Notes under the pieces: generated by a model
Database searches by the model: none
What the model was told of the DNA's origin: nothing
The model's input: only the letters and a program-made list of their open reading frames with translations
Assembly (NCBI GenBank): GCA_029783825.1
Contig: JAREIK010016166.1
Location: forward strand, 1 to 64,000
Origin: Sapria himalayana
Taxonomy: Eukaryota > Streptophyta > Magnoliopsida > Malpighiales > Rafflesiaceae
Direction of reading: 5' to 3'
DNA: 64,000 nt
Position numbers and translations under genes: made by a program
In this document: positions 26,441-38,329 of the stretch, piece by piece
Numbering within the stretch: the stretch's first letter is position 1
How the letters are laid out: each line of letters starts with the position of its first letter

Positions 26441-29283
26441 GACAATTAGATCGGCTAATAGAAAGACATAATGATAGATAAATAGATAGATAGGTATAAA
26501 GATAGATAACCATATAGATAGAAAAATAGATAAATAGTTAGATAGACACACATATAGATAATAGATATATTGATAGACATACTAATTGATTGTTTGATTG
26601 ATTGATTGATAAACAAATAGAAGAGATAGATTAATATATAGATAGTTAGTTAGAAAGATAGAGATATAGATAGATATATAGATAGATAGAAAGACATATA
26701 GATAGATAGATAAACAGATAGATAGATAAATAGAGAAATAGATATCATATACAAAGATAGATAGATAGAAAAATTGATAGACATAGTAATTGATAGATAG
26801 ATAGATTGATATATAGATAAATTGTCAGATCGATAGATAGACCGATATAAAGATAGATTGATATGTAGATTTATCCAAATTGATAGACAGATTAATAAAT
26901 AGATTGATCGATAGATTGAAAGAAGTTAAATATACAGATTGATAGATTAGTTTGATAGATAGATTGATAGATATATTGTTAGATAGATAGATAGACTAAT
27001 AGATAGATAGATAGATAGATAAACATATAGAAAAATAGATAAATATATATAGATAGATTTATAGACAGTTTAATAGACAGATTGATATATAGATAGATAG
27101 ACAACTACAAAAATAGATAGATACATATATAGATAGATAGATAGATATACAATTAGTTAGACAGATAGTTAGATAGAAAAATAAACAATTAAATCAACAA
27201 ATAGATTGATCATATAGATACACACATAGATAGATAGATAGATAGATACATAGATAGATAAATAGATAGATAGACAGATAGATATACACTTAGATATGTA
27301 AATAGATAGACAGATACATATATTAACAGATAGATAGAAAAAAAGATAGACAAATAAATAGATAGTTAGTTAGATAGAAAGATAGATATACACAATGATA
27401 GATAGATATATAGGTAGATAAATAAACAGAAAGATAGACAAATAGATACCCAACCATATAGACAGACAAATACATAGCTAGATAGATAGATAGACAAACA
27501 AATAGACAAATAAATAGAAGATATATAGATAGATATATTATTAGATAGACAGATTAATAGAAAGATTAAAATATAGATTGATAGACAACTTCATAGATAG
27601 AGAGATAGATAGATAGACCGAAAGATTAGAGATAGATAGTTAGATAGATATAGATACATAGATAGACAAATAGATAGATATATAGATAAATAGATAAATA
27701 GACTGATAGATATATCAAAAGATTAACAATTAAAAAGATAGACAGATAGTTACATCACTAGGTATGTAGGTAGGTAGGTAGGCTGGTAGTTTGATAGATA
27801 AAAGGATAGAGAGATAAAGAGATAGAGAGATAGAAAGATAGTGAGATAGTTGAATAGATAGTTAGATAGATATATAGACTAATAAAAAGATAGACATATA
27901 GTTATATAGATATAGTATTATATAGATAGATAGATTAATTGATTGATTGATTAATTGAATGATAGATAGATATATAGATAGTTTTATAGATAGATATACA
28001 GATATATAGATAGAAAGATAAATAGATAGACAGATAAATAGACAAATAAATAAATAGAGATAGAAAATAGATAGGCACATAGATATACAAATAGATAGAT
28101 AAATAGTAAAATATGTATATAGATATATCGATACACTTATTGATAGTCAGATAGATGGATAAACAGATAGATTTACCGATAGATTGATAGATAGATAGGC
28201 AGACAAAAAATATATAAATAGATAGACATATAAAAGGGCATAAATATAGATATATGGATAGACAGATAGATAGATAGACTCATCAATAGACAAATCGATA
28301 GATAGATATATAGATAGATAGATTGATAGAATGATAGATAGATTCATAAAAAGATTGATAGATATAATAAAAGATAGAATGATAGATAGTTAGATTGATT
28401 GATTGAAAAATATATAAAAAGATAGACAAATAGCTATATAGATAGATAGATAGACAGATAGATAGATTGATAAAAATATTGACACATAGATAGATAGATA
28501 GATAAATATATAGACAAATTGATATACATATCGATAGACAGATAGATAGACAAATAGATAGATAAAAGTAAGATAGATAGATAGACAAAAAAATAGCAGA
28601 TAGATAGATAAATTTATGGATAGATTGATACATAGAATGATATACATATTGATAGATAAATTGAAAGATACAATGATAGTCAAATTGATAAAGAGATTGA
28701 TAGAAAGATTCATTGGAAGATTGATAGATAGATAAAATAGACAGATAGATTGATAGATAGACAAATATATAGATAGATAGATAGATAGAATGATATACAG
28801 ATAAAAAAATTGAGAGATAGATAAATAGATAGATAGATAGATAGACAAGTAGATACATAGATAGATAGAAAAATAGATAGATAGATTAAATCACAAAATT
28901 ATAGAAAGATTGATATATATATTGATAAATAGATTGATAGACAAATTGATAGAAAGAAAGAAAGATAGATAGATAAATAGATACCTAAATAGATAGCTAG
29001 ATAGTTATATAAACATGTACTTAGATAGATAGACTGATATATTCGTAACCAAGTAGATAGATAGTTGGATAGACAAATTGATATATAGATTAAAAGAAAT
29101 ATTTATAGAGAGAGATATATTGATTGATAAATAGTTTGATAGACAAATAGATAGATATATAGATAGACTAATTGATAGATAGATAAATATAGAGTTAAAC
29201 AAAAAAATATATAACATAGATTGACAATTAGATAGATAGATTGATTGATTGAGTGATTGATAGATTGATAGATATAAAGATAG

Positions 29284-30569
29284 TCTATCTATCTGTTTGT
29301 ATATCTTTCTGTGTATTTGTCCATCTATTTTTCTATCTATCTTTCTATTTATCTCTCTATCTATTTACCTATCTATGTGTTAGTCTATCTATCTGACTAT
29401 GTATATGCCTATCTATATGTATATCTATCTATCTTTATGTCTATTTATCTATCTATCTATATATTTATCAGTTTATGTATTTTTTTATCTCTATGTCAAT
29501 CTATCTATCAGTCTATATATCTTTTTATTTATCTATCTACATGTCTGTCTATCTGTCTATCTGTCTATCTATCTATCTATCTATATGTATAATTATCTAT
29601 CTATCTTTTTATCTATCTATTTCTATCTTTATATCTATCTATCTTCCTATTTTTCTATCTATCCTTGTAATAAGCTATGTATCTTTCTATATATAAATTT
29701 GTCTATCTATCTGTGTAAGTATCTATATTTCATCATATATATAAATCTATCTATCAATATGTCTATTAATCTGTCAATCAATCTGTCTATCAATCTTTAT
29801 ATCAATCTTTCTATCAATTTTTTTATCAATCTATCTATCTTTATATCTATCAAACTTTCTAACTATTTGCATATCTATCTATTTATCTTTTTATCTATCT
29901 ATCTTTTTTATCTATTTGAGTATCTTTCTATCTATTTATCTATTTGACTACTCCATATATTTTTCTATTTTTCTATTTATCTATCTATCATTCTCTCTAT
30001 CAATCTATCAATTAATCAGTCTATCAATTTAACTATCTATCTTTATATGTGTCTATCTATCTATCTATCTCTCTCTCTCTCTTTATATTTGTCTATCTAT
30101 CTATCTATCTATTTATCAATATTTATATATATCTATATATCTATCTCTTTATTAATCAATTTATTTAACTATCTATCTATCTATCTATCTTTTTTTCTTT
30201 CTATCTTTCTATCTATTTATCTGTCTATTTGTCTATCCATCTCTCTATCCACCTATCTATTTATCTATCTATTTGTAAATGTTTGTTTCTATCTATCTGT
30301 CTATCTTTCTATATTTCTATATCTATATTTGTCTATTTATCAATATATCTTTTTATCTATCTATTAATATATTTGTCTAAATGTTAATATGTATTATATT
30401 TATCCTAGTAACTTTCTTTATCGATTTATGTGCCTAACTATCTAACTTTCTTTTTATCGATTAAACTATTAATCAATCAATCTATTTGTCTATCTATATA
30501 TATTTCTATAAATAAATCAATCTATGTGTTTATCTATCTATCTTTCTACTCTCTTTCTATCTATCCCTC
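29284..30569 (-). repeat. GATA satellite block D, inverted (CTAT on + strand)
   Basis: From 29285 the + strand reads CTATCTATCTGTTTGT and remains TATC/TGTC/TTTC-rich to about 30569, the reverse complement of all other blocks. The open YLSI-type frames now fall on the + strand, as expected of an inverted block. Variants such as ATCAATCTGTCTATCAATC (about 29770-29830) are the reverse complement of the GATTGATAGACA patches. Confidence 0.95.
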
Positions 30570-31365
30570 TATATGTACATATACAGTGTAGTGTACATAT
30601 ACACATACAGTGTAGTGTATATGTACATATATACTCAGTATATGTACATATACACTACAATATATTTTTACATATATATGTGTATACATATATAGTGTAT
30701 ATGTATACACTGGTATATTTGTATATGAATATATATAATGGTATATATGTACAAGTATTTATATGTACATATATACTCAGTATATGTACATACACACTAC
30801 AATATATTTTTACATATATATGTGTATACATATACAGTGTAGTGTATATGTATACACTAGTATATTTGTATATGAATATATATACTGGTATATATGTACA
30901 AGTATTTATATGGACATATAAACTTAGTATATGTACATATACACAACAGTGTATATGTACATATATGTGTATACATTTACACTATAGTATATATGTACAT
31001 ATATAAATACATGTATGTATACACTATAGTGTATATGTACAAGTATGTACATATATACTAGTACATACTTGTACATATATTCTAGTATATATATACATAT
31101 ACACTGTAGTATATATGTACATATATACCAGTGTATACATATAAACTACAGTATGTATGTACATATACTTTAGTGTACATATGTACATATACTAATCATC
31201 TATATATACATATAAATATGTACATATACTATAGTGTATATTTACATATACACATATACTGGTAAATACTTGTACATATATACTACTATATATGTATATG
31301 TAGATATATACTAGTATATATGTACATATACATATATATATAGGTATAAATGTACAAGTATTTAC
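30570..31365. repeat. Palindromic TGTACA/GTATAC repeat with a ~145-bp higher-order unit
   Basis: The sequence is dominated by TATATGTACATATACACT-like words, each close to its own reverse complement. A longer unit containing ACTCAGTATATGTACATA and CACTACAATATATTTTTACA begins at about 30633, 30775 and (diverged) 30922, a spacing of 142-147 bases. Open frames through it are translations of the repeat, not genes. Confidence 0.85.
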
Positions 31366-32019
31366 ATTAAATAAAAGCGTAAACACCTATTATGGAGCAT
31401 GAACATCAAACTACTATATATTCTGTAATAAGAATAAAAAACTAAACAAACACCTTAACTAAGGCTACAAAGATCATCTTTGTTTATTTGAAATTGCATC
31501 GAACTTGGAAACACAAGGCACAAAAAAATTGCAATGAGATTGTACAGGATAAAAGTTCAATACATATACATACATATAGTGCATAAAATATAATCTATCC
31601 ATTAAATTGACTTTGCTTTCTATCCCCCAGCTCCTCCGGTCACCATCTTTCTGCTACGACAAAGCTGTCCTAGTCACAGCATGTAATGTCTAGTAAAAAA
31701 TCTATTCGCTTATAAAAGTTTCGTATGGGGAACAATGCCGTACCATATCTGTATGAAATTTAAACTAGTCAATCAAATCAAAATAAATAAATTAATAAAG
31801 TTATGTTTTGATAAATATTTAATACTATAATATATATGTACCTATATACTAGCATTTTCACTAGTTACATATATTACTATAGTATATGTACATATCTACT
31901 ATAATATTAAATGTATATATATACTAAGTACATATATACTCATTATACATGTAAATATAATGTTGTAGTATTATATGTACATATATTGTAGTATGTATGT
32001 AGATATACTAATCATCATT
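31366..32019. other. Unassigned spacer with a GC-richer island
   Basis: This is mostly AT-rich sequence with further TGTACATATA words at 31830-32010. The stretch 31615-31770 (containing CCCCCAGCTCCTCCGGTCAC and GCTGTCCTAGTCACAGCATG) is clearly richer in G and C than its surroundings. Neither strand gives a long frame. It could be a relic of host or other element sequence, but I do not recognise it. Confidence 0.5.
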
Positions 32020-32342
32020 TCACCTAGTTCTTGTGTTCTCCTTATTCTTACCTTTTTGTGTGGCTTTGATTGGTGCACTGGAAGAGACATGCTCCCTTCA
32101 TCTAGCAATAGCATGAGATCCTTTCACCTCTAGCATGCTGATTAATTCTTTGTTTCTTTATGTAGATTCTGCAAACACATTGCCTAGATATTCACGATAT
32201 TTTATCTTTGCATATTCATCTGTAAGTGATTTTATTTAATTAATAGTATTATTTGTAGTCATTGTAAGTTTCATTTAGAATTATGATTGAGCATAATTCT
32301 TTGTAAATATAACAAGGAAAAATTAGTTCGGATCGTCAGTGG

Positions 32343-35300
32343 ATGTACAAAAGGTTTATGAATAGAATTTTAAATAAAAATTTTTTGAGTGGGCTAGAAA
32401 CTTTCTTCAATTTTGCTTGTAGTGAATTGAGATGGATCGACAGAGATAAAATTAAGTGTCCATGTAATAACCAAAAGTGTCATAATATGTCTTTTCGTGA
32501 TGTAAACATTATTCGATACCATCTGACTAAATATGGCTTTGTACCAAATTATTTTGTTTGGATTTATAAAGGAGAAAGTACAATGATTGTGAACATTGAC
32601 CAAAATGAGAATACTAAATCCTATGTAAGTAGTGAAGAAGCATCAAACACATACCATAGAATGGTCAAGGAAGCTACTGGTGCTGACTTCAATATGGATT
32701 ACATGGATGAACCAACTAATTCTAAAGCTCAAAAATTTTATGATATGCTTAAAGCTGCAGATAATAGTTTGTGGTCTGGTTGTAAAACACATTTGCAATT
32801 ATCACTTGTGGCTCAAATTTTGAGTATGAAGTCTGGAAATCATATATCGGAAAAATTATTTGATTAGGTGATAGAACTGACGAAAGAGATTATTCTGTAT
32901 AATAATTTGGTAACTAACAACTTTTACAGCACTAATAAGTTACTACGAGGTATGGGTCTACTAGTGGAAAAATTCGATTGTTGTTTAATGGATGTTTGTT
33001 ATATTGGTGTGGTGATATGGATTTAATTAGCTATAAGATTTGTGATCATCCTCAGTTTAAGAAGGCATCTCGTGTTGCAGAAATATGATAGAAGATGAAA
33101 GTTGCATTTAAGAAGATGTATTACTCCCTTTTAATTCCTTGATGGCATATACTATATGCATCAAATGCTATAGCACATGATATGAGGTGGCATTCTGAGC
33201 ATGAGATTGAATAAAGGGTGATGCATCATCCATTAAATTCACTTGCTTGGAAGCATTTTTATCATTTACATCAAGATTTTGCTGTTGAAAGTCAAAATGT
33301 GAGATTGGGTCTCTACACTGATGGTTTTCAGCCATTTGGCCAATCTAGACAACAGTAAACTACATTGCCAGTGATAGTGATACCATACAATTTTTCTCCA
33401 TGGTTGTGTTTGAGGAAGCAATATATGTTTCTGTCAATATTGGTTCCAGGGCCAAAAAATCCAAAAGACATGTTGGATATTTTTTTACAACCTCTTATAG
33501 CATAGTTAAATCATTTATGGTATGTTGGCATGAATACATATTACATCTCAAAGAAGCAAATTTTCATTATGAAAAAGGCCCTTATGTAGATGGTAAGTGA
33601 TTTTCCTGCATATTCAATATTATTGGGTTGGAGTACTACAGGATGGTTAGTAGGCCCGTATTGCATGGACAAGTCTGATGCTTTTACTCTTAAATTTAGT
33701 GGTAAACAATCATCGTTTGATAACCATCGTACGTTTCTACCTACTAAACATCCATTCCATAGAAATAGAACTATATTTCAAAAAAATATAATAGTGAAGA
33801 TAGTTCCACCAACTATTCGTTCAAGAGATAATATCTTGATAGATATTCAGAGTTTGGGTTTGAAAAAGTAACATAAATGGACACTACTAGAACTAATGGA
33901 CCAATATGAAAAATATTTGGCTAGAGTAAACATAATATTTTTTGGGGCTTGCCCTATTAGAGGTCCAATTTAATTTGTCATAACTTGGATCCAATGCATA
34001 TTGAAAAAGAATGTTTGATATTGTTTCAACACTGTCCTGAATGTAGGTGGAAAAACAAGGGACACTTTAAAATAAAGACAAGAGTTGATTGATTAATGTC
34101 CGCATCCTAAATTAAAACAGAATGAGGCTACAAGAAAATATCCTAAAGCTTGTTACACACTTGATAAGAAGTCAAAACAGAGATTATGATAATGGGTTAA
34201 AATTTTGAAATTTTTTGATGGATATGTGTCAAATATGGGCAGATGTGTAGATACGAACAAGCTTTAGTTATTTGGAATAAAAAGTCATGATTATCATGTA
34301 TTTATGTAGAAATTAATACCAATTATTTTTTGTGAAATACTTTTCCTAAATGTTTGGAAGGTCCTTACAGAACATAATTTGTTCTTCAAATAGCTAGCCA
34401 CAACCACAATCAAAAAAGATGACATGGTGAGACTGGAGAATGACATACCGCTCATTCTTTTTAAGCTTGATTAGATATTCCAACTAAGCTTTTTTGTCTC
34501 ATGGAGCATTTTCCGGTCCATTTGGCTTATTAAGCAAGGATAGCCGGGCTACTGAAATACAGGCTGATGTATCATTTTGAGAGATAAATAAATATAAGTA
34601 GCTATGTTTTATTCTTTCAATCATAAATTAATATTGTAATTTATTTAATTAAAACCTAACATAATGGTTGTAGGTATCTTCGTAAATTGAAATTAAATGT
34701 TAGAAACAAGGCAAAAGTTGAAGGTTCCATTTTCAATGCATATATAGTAGAAGAAGTATCATCTTTTTGTTCTTATTATTTTGAAGACCATATCAATACA
34801 AAGAATCAAGATGTGTCTCGTAATGATGAAGATCAAGTGATGGTAGAAGAGCACAAGTTATATATCTTCAAACACCCTGGAAAAGTATTTAGAAGAGTAA
34901 TGAAAAGATGTATGATAGATGATGAGTACAAAGTAACTTGGAGCTATATTTTACTTAATTGTGAGGAGGTTGCACCATATATTGAGTATGTATACATAAA
35001 ATGGTTGCAGGTTTAATCATATGATATTTTGTCCTGAATAGGAATAATTAAAAATTGATATCCATTGTTCTTCCTCTGTTTATATTTGTGCATTATTAAT
35101 GTTGAGCAATTAAAACATTGGCAACCAACCATTCCTACGCATGAGGTCGATTCTATACTAGAAACAAAATTTGTGAATTGGTTCAAGAACAATATGAGAA
35201 TTATTGAACCTTAATTTTTTGAATAATTTGATTTTTTAGTATCTTATATCCTTTAACATTATTTGTTGAATTTATGAAACTGACAAATGATCCTTCAAAT

Positions 35301-35915
35301 AGTGATTCCTATATATTCACACAGAATCTAAGTAAAGGCCCATTTAGATATGTGACAACCTATCCTGGGTATTTTGTCAATGGATATAAATTTTACACAA
35401 TAGGACACGATTCTTCTAGAGCAATTATTAATAGTGGTGTATGCATTAAAGGCTCAAGTTATAGTGTAGATGAGATAAATTATTATGGTCAAATAGTAGA
35501 AGTTATTGAGTTGCAGTATCCTGAACTCAAAAATAATAGGGTTGTATTATTAAAATGTGAGTGGTTTGATCCTACACAAAATATGGGTACAAAGATTCAT
35601 TCGGATTATAAGCTAGTGAATGTTATCCATAAATGTAGATTTAATTAATATGAGCCATTTATTATGGAAGTTCAAGCTACTCTAGTATATTATTGTACAT
35701 ATCTGAGTTTATCTCATGATAAGAGTGACCGATGGGTCATTTAAAAAATCAAAGCTTGATCAAATTTTGAACTACAAATATCTCAACCAAGAAGAGCAAA
35801 CTTTGCTATTGCACTAGCATTTCAAAAAGATGACATAAATAATATTGAGCTTATACATGTAGACGAAGATCTTGAAAACTTATGTAACTTAAATGGTGGC
35901 CTAATAGTAAATTAA
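32343..35915 (+). pseudogene. CACTA1 TNP2-like transposase, degenerate
   Basis: TNP2/TNPD proteins bind and cut CACTA ends. The ATG at 32343 is in the DRQWMYKR context typical of the start. The Transpos_assoc domain (IKCPCNNQKC, IRYHLTKYGFVPNYF) covers 32343-32600. An in-frame TAG at 32865-32867 replaces a Gln codon that CACTA2 keeps (LFDQV). Transposase_21 segments follow in mixed frames: WKHFYHLHQDFAVESQNVRL, LYTDGFQPFG (putative first catalytic Asp at 33320-33322), PGPKNPKDMLDIFLQPLI and VSDFPAYSILLGWSTTG. DUF4218 (LKLNVRNKAKVEGSIFNAY) is at 34681-35015, an exon with VNWFKNNMRIIEP at 35105-35211, and DUF4216 (YPGYFVNGYKFYT to YKLVNVIHKCRFN) at 35280-35650. The tail FQKDDINNIE is at about 35820-35915. 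Introns split the 3' part. Confidence 0.9.
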
Positions 35916-36098
35916 TACCAATAATTAAACTAGTATAATAGTATTAAAATATTATAGTTTCAAAGACTTTCTATATTTTGTTGCAATCCATTGGTATGTG
36001 TTATTTTAAAATGCATGGTTGTTCAACATACAATATCAATTTATGTTTTCATTATATCTCTATTATTTGTTCTATATTTTTTACATTTCCTATAGTAT

Positions 36099-37870
36099 AT
36101 GGTGCAGAAAGGATGTGGGCATGGTGAAGGTGGACATAGACACAGACATGGATGAGATTCATCTAGTATTTTGTCTTATTGTATAGTTAGTATCATCTAA
36201 TACCCACCCTATCTAGACTTCAACATCACAATCACCATCACCATCATTTACATCTTTACCATCACCTTTATCAGATAGGTACCAACCATTATCCTTCTTG
36301 CACTCACTTCTGATCCATCACCATCATCTACACCATATTTTACACTATCTGTATTTATCCCATTTAGATCACCATCAAGATTATCAATTGATGTGGCTTT
36401 CTATACAGGCAGTGCTAAGTTAATAATAGAGATTATGGATCAGAGGTATAAGTAATATGTAAATATTACTTTAATAAAATATTATGATGGCCCAATTAGT
36501 GGTTTTTATTTATAGATATAAATTACTTGTTTTCAATGTTATATGTTTAATTTTATAATTTTATTCCATTTCACAAGTGTTCATCTATAATTACAAAGTC
36601 TTTCAAAAAAAATGGTAGATTCCAAAGCATTCTCATGGAAGAAAGGTTTTGAATCAACAAAAGAGACTAACTTTTATGTTTGTTATTAGTCAAGAATAAA
36701 AGAATTATGTTTTTGTTATTATTATCATTTTTTTGTGAATTTTCTATATATAGAATCAGTGTACATGGCCACCCCAGATAGACAGATAAAGTCATTATGG
36801 GAGAGCAAAGCGCTGAATTGTACTCAGATTTTATCCATAAATTAAAGATTCTAAAAGATATGCATGTTTTTATACACGAGGATGAGTGTCCCAAATGGCT
36901 TAAGTATTGAGAGAAGCTAGAAGAAAAAAAATTAGAGTTAGCAGTAAAAACTTATGGATTAAGGTAGCTGGACCAGGTACAGAAATGTCTTGCCATACAG
37001 GAGGTCAAAGTCGAGCATTGAGCATGATTGAAATTTGACACAATTTATAACTTTAAAACATTTATATATTTAATACTTGGCCTAATAGTCCAAATAATTC
37101 AAATCATTGCATGGTTTTACAATTTTAGCTAACATTTTCTAACATATTTATTTTTTGACATAAAAAATACATACTTTAGGCCGGAGAATTGGGTTGAGAT
37201 CCCAATTTTTATAAGATTTTCAGAAAGATGCATGTGAAGAGAGTGGATGGGGAATTTCTTGACAAAAAATCTTAGATGATTACTATAAGAATTTATTATA
37301 TTAATAAAATTTTAGAGTACTATAATAAATTTGGAAAGTTGTGTTGAATGAAAAAAATTTGATTTATTTTATTTATATCTAGCATAGTATTTTATTATGT
37401 TTTAACACAGGATCTAAGGGAGGTATGTGTGATAGTTGATTCTCACCTAGTTGAGGGTTCTATGGATCTTCAACCAATTGAATATGATCCTACCTATTTG
37501 AAGACCATAGGAGCTAAGAAGAAGTAGTGAGTGTACGACATCGGCTCGAAGGCAGTTGCTTTTTGTTTTAGTAATGTGCTTCTAGTTCCTCTATTACAGT
37601 AGTGGTGGATGAGGTGGTCGAACAGCAAATAATTGAAATACATGAATGTTTTGTATTTATTGAGATAGAAATGAAAGAAAAAGATCAGTAGATTATTCTT
37701 TAGAAGGAAGAAATGTAGGAAATAAAAGAAGTGAATAATGAGATGAAAGAATTAAGAATGCAATGCAACACCAGATATCCAATATGGAGTCATAGTTAGT
37801 GGCTTTGATATGACAGATAGAATACCATGTTCCAACAGAGATACCACGTAAGAAAGGCTTGCGCAAATGC
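36099..37870 (+). pseudogene. CACTA1 second gene, Transposase_24 family, degenerate
   Basis: The ATG at 36099 gives MVQKGCGHGEGGHRHRHG, parallel to MVPKGCGRGGGGHRNE in CACTA2, followed by a Ser/Pro/His-rich low-complexity stretch with stops. A second exon near 36565-36690 reads SFKKMVDSKAFSWKKGFEST allowing small shifts. Further exons carry MSCHTGGQSRALSM (about 36986-37030), a KRVDGEFLDKKS segment (near 37240) and IVDSHLVEGSMDLQPIEYDP (37432-37490). A charged, probably coiled-coil end (EIKEVNNEMKELRMQ, about 37721-37765) follows. This is the order of Transposase_24 proteins encoded beside TNP2 in plant CACTA elements, thought to bind subterminal repeats. Many stops show that it is dead. Confidence 0.75.
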
Positions 37871-38019
37871 ACTAACTAATGATGACGATGATTTTTTAGT
37901 TTTTAATGAATATATAACCTATGTTATGTTTTTGTTTTAATTATATAACTATTGATTAGAATAAATGTTGAATAGCTTTTACTTTTTGTTCTTATTCAAT
38001 TTAATATAGTATATATTTT

Positions 38020-38329
38020 GAATGAAAAATAGCTAGGGATTTTTCCCTAGCAAATTTACCTAAGGAATTTTCTATATATATTCAGTCAAAAATATTAATT
38101 ATTACTATTCATTATAATAAAAAATTAGCAAGGAAAAAATATAATTAGCTAGTAAATTTTCTTTGTTCAAAAATTTGCCACGAAAATATTTTTTTCATTA
38201 ATATTTTGTGATGAACACTTTAGCTTGAGATAATTTACATATTAACTCCATCGCTATCATGTTCTAGCAACTAAATTTCTTATAATAGCTAAAGAAATTA
38301 ACCTAGCCACCCGGGCTTTGTTTATAGTG
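38020..38329 (+). other. CACTA1 3' subterminal region and terminus
   Basis: AGCTAGGGATTTTTCCCTAG (38030-38049) is a near-palindromic pair of the family's subterminal word. More copies of TTAGCAAGG, TTAGCTAG and ATAGCTAAAG follow. The last bases, TTTATAGTG, end at 38329. Read inward this is CACTATAAACAAAGCC, a diverged form of the CACTACAAGAAAA end. The next base starts ATAGATAGATAT of block F. Confidence 0.82.

Larger units (their letters stand above)
23878..29283 (+). repeat. GATA satellite block C (GATA on + strand)
   Basis: A 5.4-kb array has the same composition as block B. Notable interruptions are a 59-bp tandem duplication (25771-25888), a compound AT-CA-AT tract (26348-26437), a GGTA run at about 27771-27790, and 12-bp GATTGATAGACA patches (for example 28600-28960). 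The ATATATTATTATA interruption reappears near 25888 in a context shared with block B (GATATACATATAGATAGATA precedes it). No gene is present. Confidence 0.95.
32020..38329 (+). mobile_element. CACTA1: CACTA (En/Spm) DNA transposon, 5' end unresolved
   Basis: It carries, in order, a TNP2-type transposase gene (Transpos_assoc, Transposase_21, DUF4218, DUF4216) and a Transposase_24 gene, both on +. A 3' subterminal region rich in TAGCTAGGGATT-like words follows, then a terminus whose inward reading is CACTATAAACAAAGCC. Leader sequence similar to CACTA2 is traceable back to about 32020 (for example ATTCTGCAAACACATTGCCT near 32166 against ATTCTGGAAATGCATTGCCT in CACTA2). No CACTA terminus is seen on the left, so the 5' end is either lost or hidden in the palindromic repeat. 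Both genes are full of stops, so the element is non-autonomous. Confidence 0.9.

Noticed and set aside
29311..30367. + strand frames of the same composition in block D
   Set aside because: The satellite is inverted here, so the stop-free strand is +. They are repeat translations.
30645..30665. CACTACAATATATTT words at about 30653 and 30793 as the missing 5' end of CACTA1
   Set aside because: They occur inside each copy of the 145-bp palindromic repeat and lack the AGCTAGG subterminal words, so they are unlikely to be a transposon end.
30524..31006. 160-codon frame rich in Tyr, Val, His and Ile
   Set aside because: It is a translation of the palindromic TGTACATATA repeat; the peptide repeats with the same period as the DNA.
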